A stretch of 64,000 bases of DNA. Origin: Coprinellus micaceus (taxonomy: Eukaryota > Basidiomycota > Agaricomycetes > Agaricales > Psathyrellaceae). This document shows, one piece after another, positions 35,201 through 42,569 of the stretch. Position numbers and translations under genes: made by a program. The notes beneath the pieces were generated by a model. That model made no database searches. It had not been told where the DNA came from and worked only from the letters and a program-made list of their open reading frames with translations. The stretch covers positions 2,666,001 through 2,730,000 of the forward strand of contig OX596341.1 in the NCBI GenBank assembly GCA_951394405.1, read 5' to 3'. Positions within the stretch are counted from its first letter, which is position 1. Every line of letters begins with the position of its first letter.

Positions 35201-36854
35201 TTTATGTCAGGGAATGCCCGTCCTCATCAGATACAACGTCGCCACCGATTTGTGTATCACCAGGGGGCAGGAAGCCCGTGTCGTTGGCTGGTCGTCTGTA
35301 AATGTCCCCAAACACGAAGACCGAAAATGTCTCGATGTTCTGTACGTGGAGTTAGTCAATCCGCCACACTCAGTAAAGCTGCCCAACCTACCCAAGAACG
35401 TCGTCCCGCTGACTCGACACCCACACAGCGTTGAAGCTCGGTTACCTTCGGATGAGTATGTCGTTATGTCGAGGTCCCAGACCCCAATCCTGCCGAACTT
35501 CTCCATGACAGATTACTCCTCGCAGGGCAAGACTCGTCAGTTCAACGTGGTGGACCTGACTGAATGTCGGAGCTTCCAAGCAGCATATACGTGCCTTTCA
35601 AGGGGAGTGAGCCTGGAAAATACACTGATTTTGAGGGAGTTCGACGATGGAAAGCTGAAAGGAGAGCTGGATGGGGCGCTAAGGCAGGAGTACCGAGAAC
35701 TTGAATATCTCTCCACCGTCACCGATCTTCTCTACCGCGGTATTCTACCTGCCAGTGTGGTCAAGCCCACGCGATGGGCGACAATTGACATGTACCGGCG
35801 CTGGAAGTCAGGCGCTGGAGCCGACCTACATGTGGCTCCGATGATGAACCATCCACTCCCGTCAGGTTACAAAGAGCCTGAATGCGATGTTCGCGTCGAA
35901 TCACAAACCATCGCATCGCAGTTGAAGAGAAAGGCGGAGGAGACGAAACAGGCGGACTCACCTCTGAAAAGACAGAAAGTTACGAGAAGGTTGGACACCG
36001 TGGCCGCCTGGGTGTCGCCGTGTGGGCCCATTTGGGACGGAGCAGACCACAGTTGCGCTTTCGACGCATGGACATTCGTGTTACATTGGCTCTGGGTTAC
36101 TGACAAGGCATGGGCTGAGCGAGTGTTACGGCCCCTGAGCAGCTTCATGGATACACTAATAGAGGCGTGCGACGAGATGACAACCGAAGATCCTGGACTA
36201 GAGCTAACAAACGTCAGGAATCGCCTGAGGACAGCGTTGCGTGATGCTCACCCTCGAGAATACGTGGCAGGAACAGCGGGCGTGGATATAATCACACTGT
36301 CTCGCCATTTGCTGGGGCGTTCCGTGCGCAGCTCGGAGGTCCTTGGCCATTGCGATGCGTGCGATACGAGATGGCGTTTCGAAGGCATGAGTCACGCAGT
36401 CCTGCAGCCGTTCAATGTTGTTGAGCATGAGGCTATGTCCCTGCAATTCGTGGTGGATGAGAGATTAAAGCGTACCCTGGACTGCCCGGATTGCATACGT
36501 CCCTCGTCGTTAGAGCATCCATTCACTGAGATCCTTTGCTTCCAAGTGGTCGGACTCAGTGAGATTCATCTCAACCCGAGACTCGAATGTGGGACATGGG
36601 GGACTTATCGCCTGGCGGGGGTGATCTATTTCGGGGGGAGGCATTTCACAGCGCGAGTCATCGGCATGGACAATAAGATATACATGCATGATGGGGGAGA
36701 CGGACCTTACAGCGTATACGAAGGCATTCTAGACCTCACCTTTCCCGCCGCCAACCTCCTACAGTGTGGACAACGTACCGCGAGTCTGGCGGTATACGCG
36801 AGGTGTACCGCTCGGCGGTTTACCGGTCGACGACCAACGCGGGGTTCTCCTTGA
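29223..36854 (+). CDS. Helentron Rep/helicase transposase with C-terminal cysteine-protease-like domain (2543 aa)
   Basis: One uninterrupted reading frame. Two His/Cys modules come first (QHECDGSC near residue 140, QHNCDSC near 265), then a CxxC region of the kind found in front of fungal Helitron proteins (VGCAVCGQ, NICGACHKS). The Helitron-like N-terminal domain follows (SMYNNPSLYPQMFPWLFPYG). The rolling-circle nuclease has its metal-binding H-x-H at residues 884 and 886 (LHLHFLLW) and two tyrosines in GYITDYISK (1140 and 1144). The PIF1-type helicase has Walker A GGMGGTGKST (about 1684), Walker B LIDEMSML, GDFAQLPP, and a late AYTCLSRG motif. A C-terminal domain has DHSCAFDAW (Cys 2278) and GGRHFTARVI (His 2474), a spacing typical of papain-like/USP proteases. 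All catalytic motifs look intact. Confidence 0.9.
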   Translation: MTLTAVGRAASMAESIVRTTTSMGFAYQKVFPVPIMLPLFGGGAYSRIFPSHELHGVLDDQGIPVVFHHAQYEMVDYVPADSIDLESERHHGCSVAAIPLNTVVPRMNVLSLQDVCRVHNIPYASRDVRVDLLEKVSQHECDGSCEKTYAVLKPVLNTSKAGIVDVESPEFVEMIKVFPVDDLRTYIDEDRAASTKIGFKVKLVRRVDDGVPLDGSDFLLSEVPLRLWAARLTVSGIRSLALHHRLRIPKKWSKDRCVEALVQHNCDSCPPLHVVFTCMNPRRTPRVAKAAWLDEDDSLPFTWDAYVPSHNEMYPPRPTTMHDVTEAMRAYCAELTPELVEEVGCAVCGQVDKKAAVVPFIRSNYDLSLLEEAGVTRAERNHGTQPRHDIDGPVVDASLSNICGACHKSLKNGQRPKTALANSLWLGEVPGCLTGLTLAERVLISRVRYNRCVVRVSSGHAKMIANVIAFEHPSAKIYNRLPVGQSELDEVLAVVFTGVDSPTEADFKRSPVLVRRSVVQKALEWLKLNHRDYEDLDIDYAALNSYPLSGVPVGVLHNMTPEGDGNVPASAKSVFDAELSEGTSEGPCPYTVHGLTAERYGSMTTSQRKAAALQYLKNGGDFLAVGHDPSAQSMYNNPSLYPQMFPWLFPYGYGGVGQEEHTRFLSEENHLKWLLMYHDKRFQEDAGFLIVTFNHQTIKKSSRGSFLMAKRNNFENIADIVRDLNPGVFRIIGERLRNGGRFVPQTPEEKQGYKVFEQIDYVGSHVNGSMATKKFQRNEIWSLINFVNAPAWFITLSPADNKHPLCVYLASHDIEFKPEVKGYEERRLLITRNPVACARFFHFLVQLFIKHVCGWTEDGPMRGLFGRPSAFYGTVEQQGRMTLHLHFLLWIAGQIPLHIIRERIMAEDSVFQRELVEYLESCVVGEFTTGTMDEVASRVPIVQEERDRGIHTILVDNGVDVPAGYEDPTLTMPEAPPAECCPDVETCPCQNCLNTRSWWVRFRSTTDDIMYRSNVHTCFDRKDNDDDENDASGEPSGVGDASDKPKSGKRKGKQRGTASKKKKKHATAKGCINKDGVCTARFPRPVFTETTVNTKTGQIDLKKGEAQTNSITPAITYQTRSNTDVTCLLSGTAVKATVGYITDYISKSWLKTHQIFTTMYDTFSRNGELLDDENTPGHAARKMILRVVNSLSAKMEIGAPMAALYLLQQPDHYTSHQFVCFYWKNYVNYVQREWTSLMGMAEPVAGEDAGDDGHEDVGIERTSSAPVASAIVNLDDIDEYENYAERKMGGEEQVPIEDVKDFMDSFEDVDEGPALGGTRESVVLQGADPGSEERIVIGRSQGYFVAKSSTDDYRCRPHQHEGVTLYEWTQCALKHPIRSTREPRRDLRWFRFVGEHTQANTHAVACDPERRHFVVPNFLGPSLPRKDVGDREDYCCTMLTLFKPWRTGIDLKSADDSWEVAFNAHPFTGREIELMDNFNMRYECYDARDDFGAQFKASGGEDGDQDDDEYDEDAFLVDDAAIEEDEEELAVSLGPAAQYMQSINSSTLFALKSAGWRAALIAKNALRGAAKLPRLVLDTSMRSTQWNNIINVEKGLFWKRRMSAMKSTTDAEHEGGPGMVKNDAFVVPSSYLSKDFVPDRPEWTAVMEDVIRKFSLNEGQQKAFRIIANHACTIAPEQLLMHLGGMGGTGKSTVIRALVEFFTVRREPYRFVLLGPTGTSAALIGGSTFHSFLGLNTGASSKRTSLSALEEVKERLNGVGYILIDEMSMLCCRTLCAISARACEATGVFEKPFGGLSVILAGDFAQLPPATGNPMYSRSVALRQSPRQSVAEQENTIGKTIWLQFTTVVILTENMRQIGDSPDEIKFQEALVRLRYHACTDEDIALFRSRMAGSNGLSVDDDKFKYVSIITARNRDKDLFNLTNTARFASEAGKEIEHFYSIDKLSNAEPQRRNKKAKVKRIYSTAKRISKAMQAGLWSQPPCTSEQIPGRLSLCQGMPVLIRYNVATDLCITRGQEARVVGWSSVNVPKHEDRKCLDVLYVELVNPPHSVKLPNLPKNVVPLTRHPHSVEARLPSDEYVVMSRSQTPILPNFSMTDYSSQGKTRQFNVVDLTECRSFQAAYTCLSRGVSLENTLILREFDDGKLKGELDGALRQEYRELEYLSTVTDLLYRGILPASVVKPTRWATIDMYRRWKSGAGADLHVAPMMNHPLPSGYKEPECDVRVESQTIASQLKRKAEETKQADSPLKRQKVTRRLDTVAAWVSPCGPIWDGADHSCAFDAWTFVLHWLWVTDKAWAERVLRPLSSFMDTLIEACDEMTTEDPGLELTNVRNRLRTALRDAHPREYVAGTAGVDIITLSRHLLGRSVRSSEVLGHCDACDTRWRFEGMSHAVLQPFNVVEHEAMSLQFVVDERLKRTLDCPDCIRPSSLEHPFTEILCFQVVGLSEIHLNPRLECGTWGTYRLAGVIYFGGRHFTARVIGMDNKIYMHDGGDGPYSVYEGILDLTFPAANLLQCGQRTASLAVYARCTARRFTGRRPTRGSP

Positions 36855-37121
36855 CGAAGGTGTACTTTCCACAAGGGGTGCCATGGGAGGAGTGGAAAAG
36901 AAGGCGGACGGTGTGCGGAGTTATAACCTTGCATCCTCAAACTCAACTCATCCCTGTCCGCCCTTACGTGATTCCCTCGGTTCCCCTATCGGCTTTGCAT
37001 TGCCCCGTTTTTCTGAAATACCTACTCTGTGGTTTCAGTTACTCCGCCCTTTTATCGAACACGTCATAGCTCACTTTTGATCTCTTCTGGCCGTCTGCTT
37101 TCTTAACCTCAACCCTTCGTA

Positions 37122-37812
37122 ATGCTCCCCGCAATGCGTTGTGTCGATTCTCCGCCCCCGTCTCCTCACCCGACGAGTCCCTCTCCCATCGTGCGTCGTC
37201 ACAACAATTCTACGTAGGTGTTTCCCACATCTTTCATTCACTTCTTCTGAAGTCAAACAATTGAGTGGGAGCCCGTCGGTTTCGGAGGCTTCGCGTATCG
37301 TGCCTCACGCGCCTCCCATGGTGCCCACGCCTTGCAGCGAACCATCGACACCTCCTATGGTGCCCGCGCCTCGCAGCGAACCATCGACACCCCCTCGTTC
37401 TCTTTCGGAAGATGGCTATGTCAGTGACCCTGTTTTCGCCGATCACGACAACTACGACCTTATCATCGACGACGCCGACGTCCCCACTGCTGAATTGTTC
37501 GAATATCGTTTGCGAATGGGTGTTATACGGGACCGCCTGCATCGGGCTGTTGTCACTGGCGCGGAGATGGAGGAATATCTATACAACATTGCGCGTGATC
37601 CTTGTTGTGAGGAGTACAGGGCTCGCACTCAGATGCCTTGGCCCAACTCATCGTATGGACCTATGCTGCCGTGGCCAGACCCCAATGACCTGCTTCAAAT
37701 TGACCGCATTTTCGCTTATCGTCGCGCCTTCATTCGTAGGCACAATATGGTATGTACTCCGCGCTCCTTCTTCGACCTTGTCGCGTTGATTGGTATTGCC
37801 TAGTCGGCATAG
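37122..37812 (+). CDS. Helentron right-end gene, paralogue of the left-end 'EMEE...WPDPND' gene
   Basis: Exons are 37122-37213, 37272-37749 and 37804-37812 (192 codons, in frame). The start MLPAMRCVDSPPPSP is Pro/Ser-rich. A 13-residue unit (PPMVPxPxSEPST) is repeated twice. The acidic middle is followed by RLRMGVIRDRLHRAV, EMEEYLYNIARDP, RTQMPWPNSSYGPMLPWP and FAYRRAFIRRHN, clearly homologous to the end of the 9834-10970 gene. It lies 267 bp after the transposase on the same strand. Function unknown. The last exon (two codons plus stop) is a weak call; the protein might end at an alternative site. Confidence 0.6.
37312..37389 (+). repeat. Two tandem 39-bp units in the right-end gene
   Basis: The unit begins CCTCCCATGGTGCCC, repeats at 37351 with four or so changes and encodes 13 residues. 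It is a small in-frame minisatellite. Confidence 0.85.
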
Positions 37813-38270
37813 TTAAATCCTTCGGTCAACGTTAACGCACAAGCCTTTCTCTTGTTATTGTTCACCCCCACATCTGTTACCTGTACCTACGGCCTTTCAT
37901 GTCGGACATGTCACCGAGATATTTATCGTTCGCCGCTAAGGTACATTCTGTCGCTTAATTGTAGATGATATTAAATGGTCTTCTCGCCGTTTTCTGAGAC
38001 TTCCGTCCTGCGCGGGTGGGTGCTGGGGCACCGCGTTGATGTCCGTCGTCGAACCGGTGCAAAATAACACCTTTGCTCTCTATCCCCTACCTTCTCACTT
38101 TGGTCGGTGGCGGCTTGACTTGGAAACCTCTTTGCTCTCTCCTCACGTTCTGTGTGGGGTTACTGCATCATCATTGTCATGGGCTGGTCTGGCAGATAAT
38201 ACATTACTTAAATTGCGATAGCGCGACGAGTCGGGGCGGTGACCTTGTCTGGAAATAAGTTCTCACCCTT

Positions 38271-38280
38271 GGGCCTCGGA
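38271..38280 (-). repeat. 3' asymmetric terminal inverted repeat of the Helentron
   Basis: GGGCCTCGGA is the exact reverse complement of 9631-9640. It lies 37 bp inside the right end, as expected of the asymmetric repeats of Helitron2/Helentron elements. Confidence 0.85.
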
Positions 38281-38289
38281 AAATGCCGC

Positions 38290-38306
38290 GCGGAGCGTCG
38301 GTCCGC
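38290..38306 (+). terminator. Terminal hairpin of the Helentron (rolling-circle termination signal)
   Basis: GCGGA-GCGTCGG-TCCGC forms a 5-bp GC-rich stem with a 7-nt loop, ending 11 bp before the right end. In rolling-circle transposons a hairpin at this place marks the replication end. This is a transposition signal, not a transcription terminator. Confidence 0.65.
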
Positions 38307-38317
38307 TACCCACAAGT

Positions 38318-39092
38318 TAGGAGAGTAAAAATAGCAAAGGTACCAGAGAGAAGAAGGACGATCGCCGGCCTGGATGCCGCACGCCATGCCACAAAAGACC
38401 GAACAGGGCTGACCCCGTTGGACCAAACCATTTGGAAGGCAACAAGGAAGAAAACCATCCCAAACAATCGTCAGAAAGAGTTCCTATGGAGACTAGCGCA
38501 CGACTCACTGAAGTGTGGATCCTTCTGGGAAAGGAAAAACGGGTGCGAACACATGGTGGACTGCCCGTCGTGCGAAGTCACGGAGACCGCTGAGCACACC
38601 CTCACCGACTGCAGAAGCTCAGGGCAAGACATAATATGGAAACTAGTGCGAAAAGTATGCGAAGAAAGAAACATACCCTTCGAACACCCCAGCATCGGCG
38701 CGATAACGAGCTGCGGGATCCCGAGTGTGAAGAACGGGGAGACAGGAAAGATTCGAACAGGAGCAAGCCGACTACTCACCATACTAACCGCTCAATCTGC
38801 CCACCTCATATGGAAACTGAGGTGCGAGTGGCGAATGGGGAGAGGAGGGGACCTCACAAAGACCCACCCGAGGAGGGAAATCCACAATCGATGGGTCGAC
38901 ATGATAAACCGGACGATAAAGTTTGACATCATGGCGGCGAAAAGCCGGGAACGCATCCGAGGGGCTCCACGGCCCGCAACGGTATTCCACACCTGGACAA
39001 ACACACTACAAGATGAGTCAATACTAGAAGACATAATATCTGGGAAGCGATGGAAGGTAGAAGGGGTTTTAGTGGGTATTATCGCCAGGTGA
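38318..39092 (+). pseudogene. LINE ORF2, C-terminal 258 codons
   Basis: Continues the frame of 5495-9630 after the Helentron. The correct first residues are the R-R-V-K-I stretch; an ATG at 38283 lies inside the Helentron and is not a LINE start. It contains FLWRLAHDSLKCGSFW and a C-x2-C-x7-H-x4-C finger (CPSCEVTETAEHTLTDC), the usual C-terminal module after RNase H in such LINEs. Stop at 39090-39092. Confidence 0.88.
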
Positions 39093-39287
39093 GGAACGGC
39101 AGAGGCCCACCAGCGAGAGAGCCCAAAATGGGCCAGAGTCCCACACTACCGACCTGGGCGATGGCAGGTTGGTGTGCCGAAATGCATTTCCTCTCGGTGT
39201 CCTCCCCCATCGCAAGCGGACGAAAGTCCAAACCCAGCCGTACGCCCGTCAACTACTGGGGACACCCGGCGTACATCACGGCTACAC

Positions 39288-39319
<32 letters not shown>
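39093..39319 (+). other. LINE 3' end with 31-nt poly-A
   Basis: A 196-bp 3' region is followed by an unbroken A run at 39289-39319 that abuts the right target-site duplication. A full-length tail and clean duplication point to a young insertion. Confidence 0.9.
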
Positions 39320-39320
<1 letters not shown>

Positions 39321-39334
39321 GAATGGGTGGTACC
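39320..39334 (+). repeat. Right copy of 15-bp LINE target-site duplication
   Basis: Identical to 1589-1603. The host coding frame resumes directly after it. Confidence 0.95.
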
Positions 39335-40121
39335 ACACGAAGGCTCTATGGTCGGTACCCCAAGGGTTTGGCAACCAGTCGTAAGTCTCGCCTCTGCTCA
39401 CTGTCTTCGCCCATGGAAACTCATCACCGATATGCCAGGTACTGGAAGAGAAATCCAACTGACAAAGAATTCGTCGCACAAAGCGTCCTCGCAATCAACC
39501 ATGGCGCGAAGGGACTTATCTCTTGGACTGATCCTACCACTGCGTCCATCAAGTCCGCCGCTGCTAACCTCACCAAGGGACTCCAATCTATGACCCCTTA
39601 CCTCCTTTCTCCCTCCCACGTTTTCCACACCATTCTATCCAACCGTGATCTCGGGCTAGAAGACGATGCAGAGGTGTCTGCGGCCGTGTGGACGACGAAC
39701 AGCGGCTCCCTGCTCACAGCGGTAAACCTCGGGCCCGACAAGCTGACTATCAAACTGGAACTCACTAAACCCTTCATCTTGGCTCCTAATGAGGACCAGG
39801 CTAGGTTTGGGTCGGTCGACCAGGTCCTCGGGGAGGGTTATGGCGCCAATGCCTTCGCTAGCCAACAGGACGGCGATCAGAAGTATTTCGTTTCGGCCAC
39901 GTACGAGTTGGATGGATTCGAGAGTGGGGCGTGGATATACACCGGGTGAGTACGATATGGAGTGCCAGCAGAAGCCTTGAGCTAACTACGTCTCCTCCAC
40001 CTCTTGTAGACTATTAGGAGACGAAGGTGGGAAGAATGCCTCGGTGTCCCTCAAGACTGCCGGGTTACTGGGAACTGTGGTCTGCGGGGTCATTGGCCTT
40101 TACTTGCTGAATGCTCTGTAA
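39335..40121 (+). pseudogene. 3' half of secreted TIM-barrel (glycoside-hydrolase-like) gene
   Basis: Exons are 39335-39380, 39439-39945 and 40010-40121. The first residues complete the broken codon to give TNGWYHTKALWSVPQGFGNQS-type sequence across the junction; 'LWSVPQ.FG' is typical of the last strands of a barrel. VLAINHGAKGLISW follows, then a beta-rich domain (LLTAVNLG, LTIKLELTKPF). The last exon ends with a hydrophobic run (LLGTVVCGVIGLYLLNAL), which could be a GPI-attachment signal or a membrane anchor. With no upstream half attached, this piece cannot be expressed normally. Confidence 0.8.
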
Positions 40122-40550
40122 CTCACCTACGGACAATGAAGGCTTTCGTATCAGTGTCATAGTACGAGCGTCAGTGTGTCCGGCTTTCACATTGCCGTGT
40201 CGAGTACCCCATGTATTCTAATTTTGCGACCAGTGTTCACGGGGAGATATGAGTGGATTTGACGGTCCGCCAGAAAATTCTCCCAAGTCACATAGTCACA
40301 CTTGACCGCGAACCACCATCATGACACCGAATTCAAGGGCAAGCTTACCACGTAGAGCGCAGTACATTTTTGGGCTCGTTCAACAGCTGACCCGTATCAT
40401 TCAGTTAGCCTCGTCTCCGCGTCAGAAGCCCACCAGCTCCAGCCACTGGCATGGTGAGAAGCCTTTGGAAGTGGCGCGATGCTGCCCACGAAGCCTGAGG
40501 AGGACGAATTGAAGCCATCCCAGGATACGTCTTCCCTCTGCGTCGCAGTC

Positions 40551-42569
40551 ATGGCCTTGGTGATACCTGACCTCGTGGAGTCGCAATTCCTGGCGACGAT
40601 TGTTCTCGCTGGGGTTTCTGGTATCGTCGCTGTGTTGGCATACCGGACGCTGATCGCGGCAAAGGGGAGATTGCCGCTCCCCCCAGGTCCACCTGGCCTT
40701 CCGATAGTGGGAAATGCCTTTGACATACCGAAGGAAGACTTTTGGTGGAAGTACAAGGAATGGTCTGATCAGTATGGTTCGTCCTCCTCGTCACTCTCAC
40801 GACCAACACCTGAAACTGACCTCCCCGCCTCTTGTTCGACGATAGGCTCAGATGTGATATACCTGAACGTTCTTGGACGAGAAATCGTGGTTCTTAACTC
40901 CCTGGCCGCATGTAAAGAGCTCGTCGAGAGACGCCCCGCCATCTATTCGTCGAGGCCAAGGATGCCAATGATGAATGAGCTGTACGTCTTTCAGCATACG
41001 CAGCTCACAAACAGCGAGCTGATTGGTCGACCGAATAGCATTGGGTTTGGTTGGAATATTGGGTTCATTCCCTATGATGATGCATGGAAAGGTGAGGCGG
41101 ATTTAGCCTCCAAGCAATACAAGCGCTAACAAGGAAACAACGGTGACCTAGAGAGGCGCAGAGTGTTTTCTAGGGCATTCAGTCCCAATAAGGTCGTCCA
41201 GCACAGGCCGGCGCTCCTGAAAGCCACGAGAAACTTCCTTCTCCACCTTCTCGACGACCCCAAGAACTTCCGTGAGCACATCAGGCTGTAAGGCGATCGC
41301 CCTCATAACCTACATCGCTGTGTTCTGACTACCGTCTAGGCTCTCTGGCTCCTTCATCCTTGATATAACCTATGGCCTCAACGTTACTTCTAAGGACGAC
41401 ACATACGTAACCCAGGCGGAGAGAGGGATGCGTGGCATGGCGGCAGCTGGGACCACATCTTCCTACCTCGTCGATTTTATTCCCAGCCTCCAGTACCTCC
41501 CTTCGTGGCTCCCTGGAATGGGTTTTAAGCGGGATGCACTTGAGCTGCGAGTACATGCACTCGCAATGCCTAGAGAGCCCTTGGGCTTCGTTGAGAACGC
41601 TCTGGTGAGTTGAGTGCGTTCTAGTCAAGTGGGCGAGAGCTGAATGAAATCTTTTGGATATTAGAGGGCGGGGAATGCGAGGCCGTGCATTGCGACGGAG
41701 GTGCTGGAAGAGCTCGATGAAGACGACGAGCATTACCGAGAGAAGCGGAATGTCATTCACGACGCTCTGGGTTCCGTCTATGCTGGTGAGTGGTTTCGAT
41801 CTCGTGAGCGTACGCCCGTGTGCTAAAGCAAACCCGGAACACCTAGGCGGGTCGGATACTGTGAGTACCAATAGCGATATCTACTCGAACGTCCACTCAC
41901 ACCCTCCCTTTATAGACGGTATCGTCCATCACCACATTCTTCCTCGCCATGGCCCAAAACCCGGACATACAATCCAGGGCCCAAGCGGTCGTTGATGAAG
42001 CCCTTGCGGACCAAGGCCGCCTACCCGACTTCACAGAATACAAGAAACTCCCGTACATCGAGGCTCTTGTCCGGGAAATTTTGCGATGGAGGCCAGTCGC
42101 ACCGGTGGGTGTACCCCACGTCGTATCTCAAGACGATACATACGAATCCTATCGCATCCCGAAAGGGGCGACGGTCCTCGCCAACCTCTACGCCCTGGCG
42201 CACGATCCGCTCACCTACGGTCCGAATACACATCTCTTCGATCCCTCGAGGTTCCTCAGCGCAGATCAGACGCAGATCAGGGAGGATGCGCCGACGGGCT
42301 ACGACGTCTTTGGGTTTGGGAGGAGGGTCTGCCCTGGGCTGCAGAGCGGGGTGGAGACAGTTTGGGTTGTCGTTGTTTCCGTCCTTTCGGCCTTTCGTAT
42401 CAACAGGAAAGGTGAGCAAGGAGTGGGAGTGGGTGGGGAGGAGTTTGGGAAGTATACGTCTGCGATGCTTATACACCCCTACCCATTTGAGGTTGATATC
42501 GTACCCCGGTCGAAGGGGGCGGAGGTATTGGTTAGGGATGGTGTGTTGGCGAACTCTGACTTCTCTTGA
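40551..42569 (+). CDS. Cytochrome P450 monooxygenase, 8 exons
   Basis: Exons are 40551-40776, 40846-40981, 41039-41091, 41152-41287, 41340-41604, 41665-41785, 41847-41860 and 41916-42569 (534 codons). An in-frame ATG at 40479 would add 24 residues; I prefer 40551 because the membrane anchor (FLATIVLAGVSGIVAVLAY) then sits at the usual distance. Proline hinge LPLPPGPPGLPIVGN, I-helix AGGSDTT (partly from a 14-nt exon), ExxR in REILR, and the haem loop FGFGRRVCPG with its Cys ligand are all intact. It oxidises small organic substrates at the ER with a reductase partner; the substrate cannot be told. It resembles CYP64-like basidiomycete families. Confidence 0.93.

Larger units (their letters stand above)
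9631..38317 (+). mobile_element. 28.7-kb Helentron/Helitron2-like rolling-circle transposon with cargo genes
   Basis: Deleting 9631-38317 joins T(9630) to T(38318) and restores the LINE frame as KGI|RRVKI, so both ends are fixed to within one base. Signs of the class are insertion between two T residues with no target duplication, a 10-bp asymmetric terminal inverted repeat (TCCGAGGCCC at 9631-9640; its complement at 38271-38280, 37 bp inside the 3' end), a hairpin in the last 30 bp (38290-38306) and a Rep/helicase gene. Helentron and Helitron2 families are known for T|T targets and asymmetric inverted repeats, unlike canonical Helitrons (TC...CTRR at A|T). Besides the transposase it carries about a dozen genes on both strands. 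Confidence 0.9.
37813..38317. other. Helentron 3' terminal region
   Basis: 505 bp with no gene. It contains the inner copy of the inverted repeat and the terminal hairpin. The last bases are CCCACAAGT before the LINE resumes. Confidence 0.7.
1604..39319 (+). mobile_element. Tad-like non-LTR retrotransposon (LINE), itself split by a Helentron
   Basis: The element runs from 1604 to a 31-nt poly-A (39289-39319) and is flanked by 15-bp target-site duplications. Without the inner insertion (9631-38317) it is about 9.0 kb: a 705-bp 5' leader, ORF1 (719 aa, CCHC knuckle), a roughly 1-kb inter-ORF region, ORF2 (APE-type endonuclease, reverse transcriptase, RNase H and a CCHC-like C-terminus) and a 227-bp 3' end. 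An RNase H domain, a gag-like ORF1 and an APE endonuclease are the usual layout of fungal Tad1-clade LINEs; placement in that clade is by architecture only. Both ORFs lack stops apart from the inserted element, suggesting recent activity. Confidence 0.92.

Noticed and set aside
9631..38317. Interpreting the cargo element as a Starship
   Set aside because: No tyrosine-recombinase captain gene is present, the host is a basidiomycete, and ends and transposase are of the rolling-circle type.
38283..39092. Open frame with ATG at 38283 as an independent 269-aa gene
   Set aside because: The first 11 codons lie in the Helentron terminus; the rest continues LINE ORF2 exactly in frame from 9630.
39050..39435. 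Single gene joining the LINE 3' end to the enzyme's second half
   Set aside because: The frame runs through a poly-A tail and an intron; it is an artefact of the LINE/host junction.
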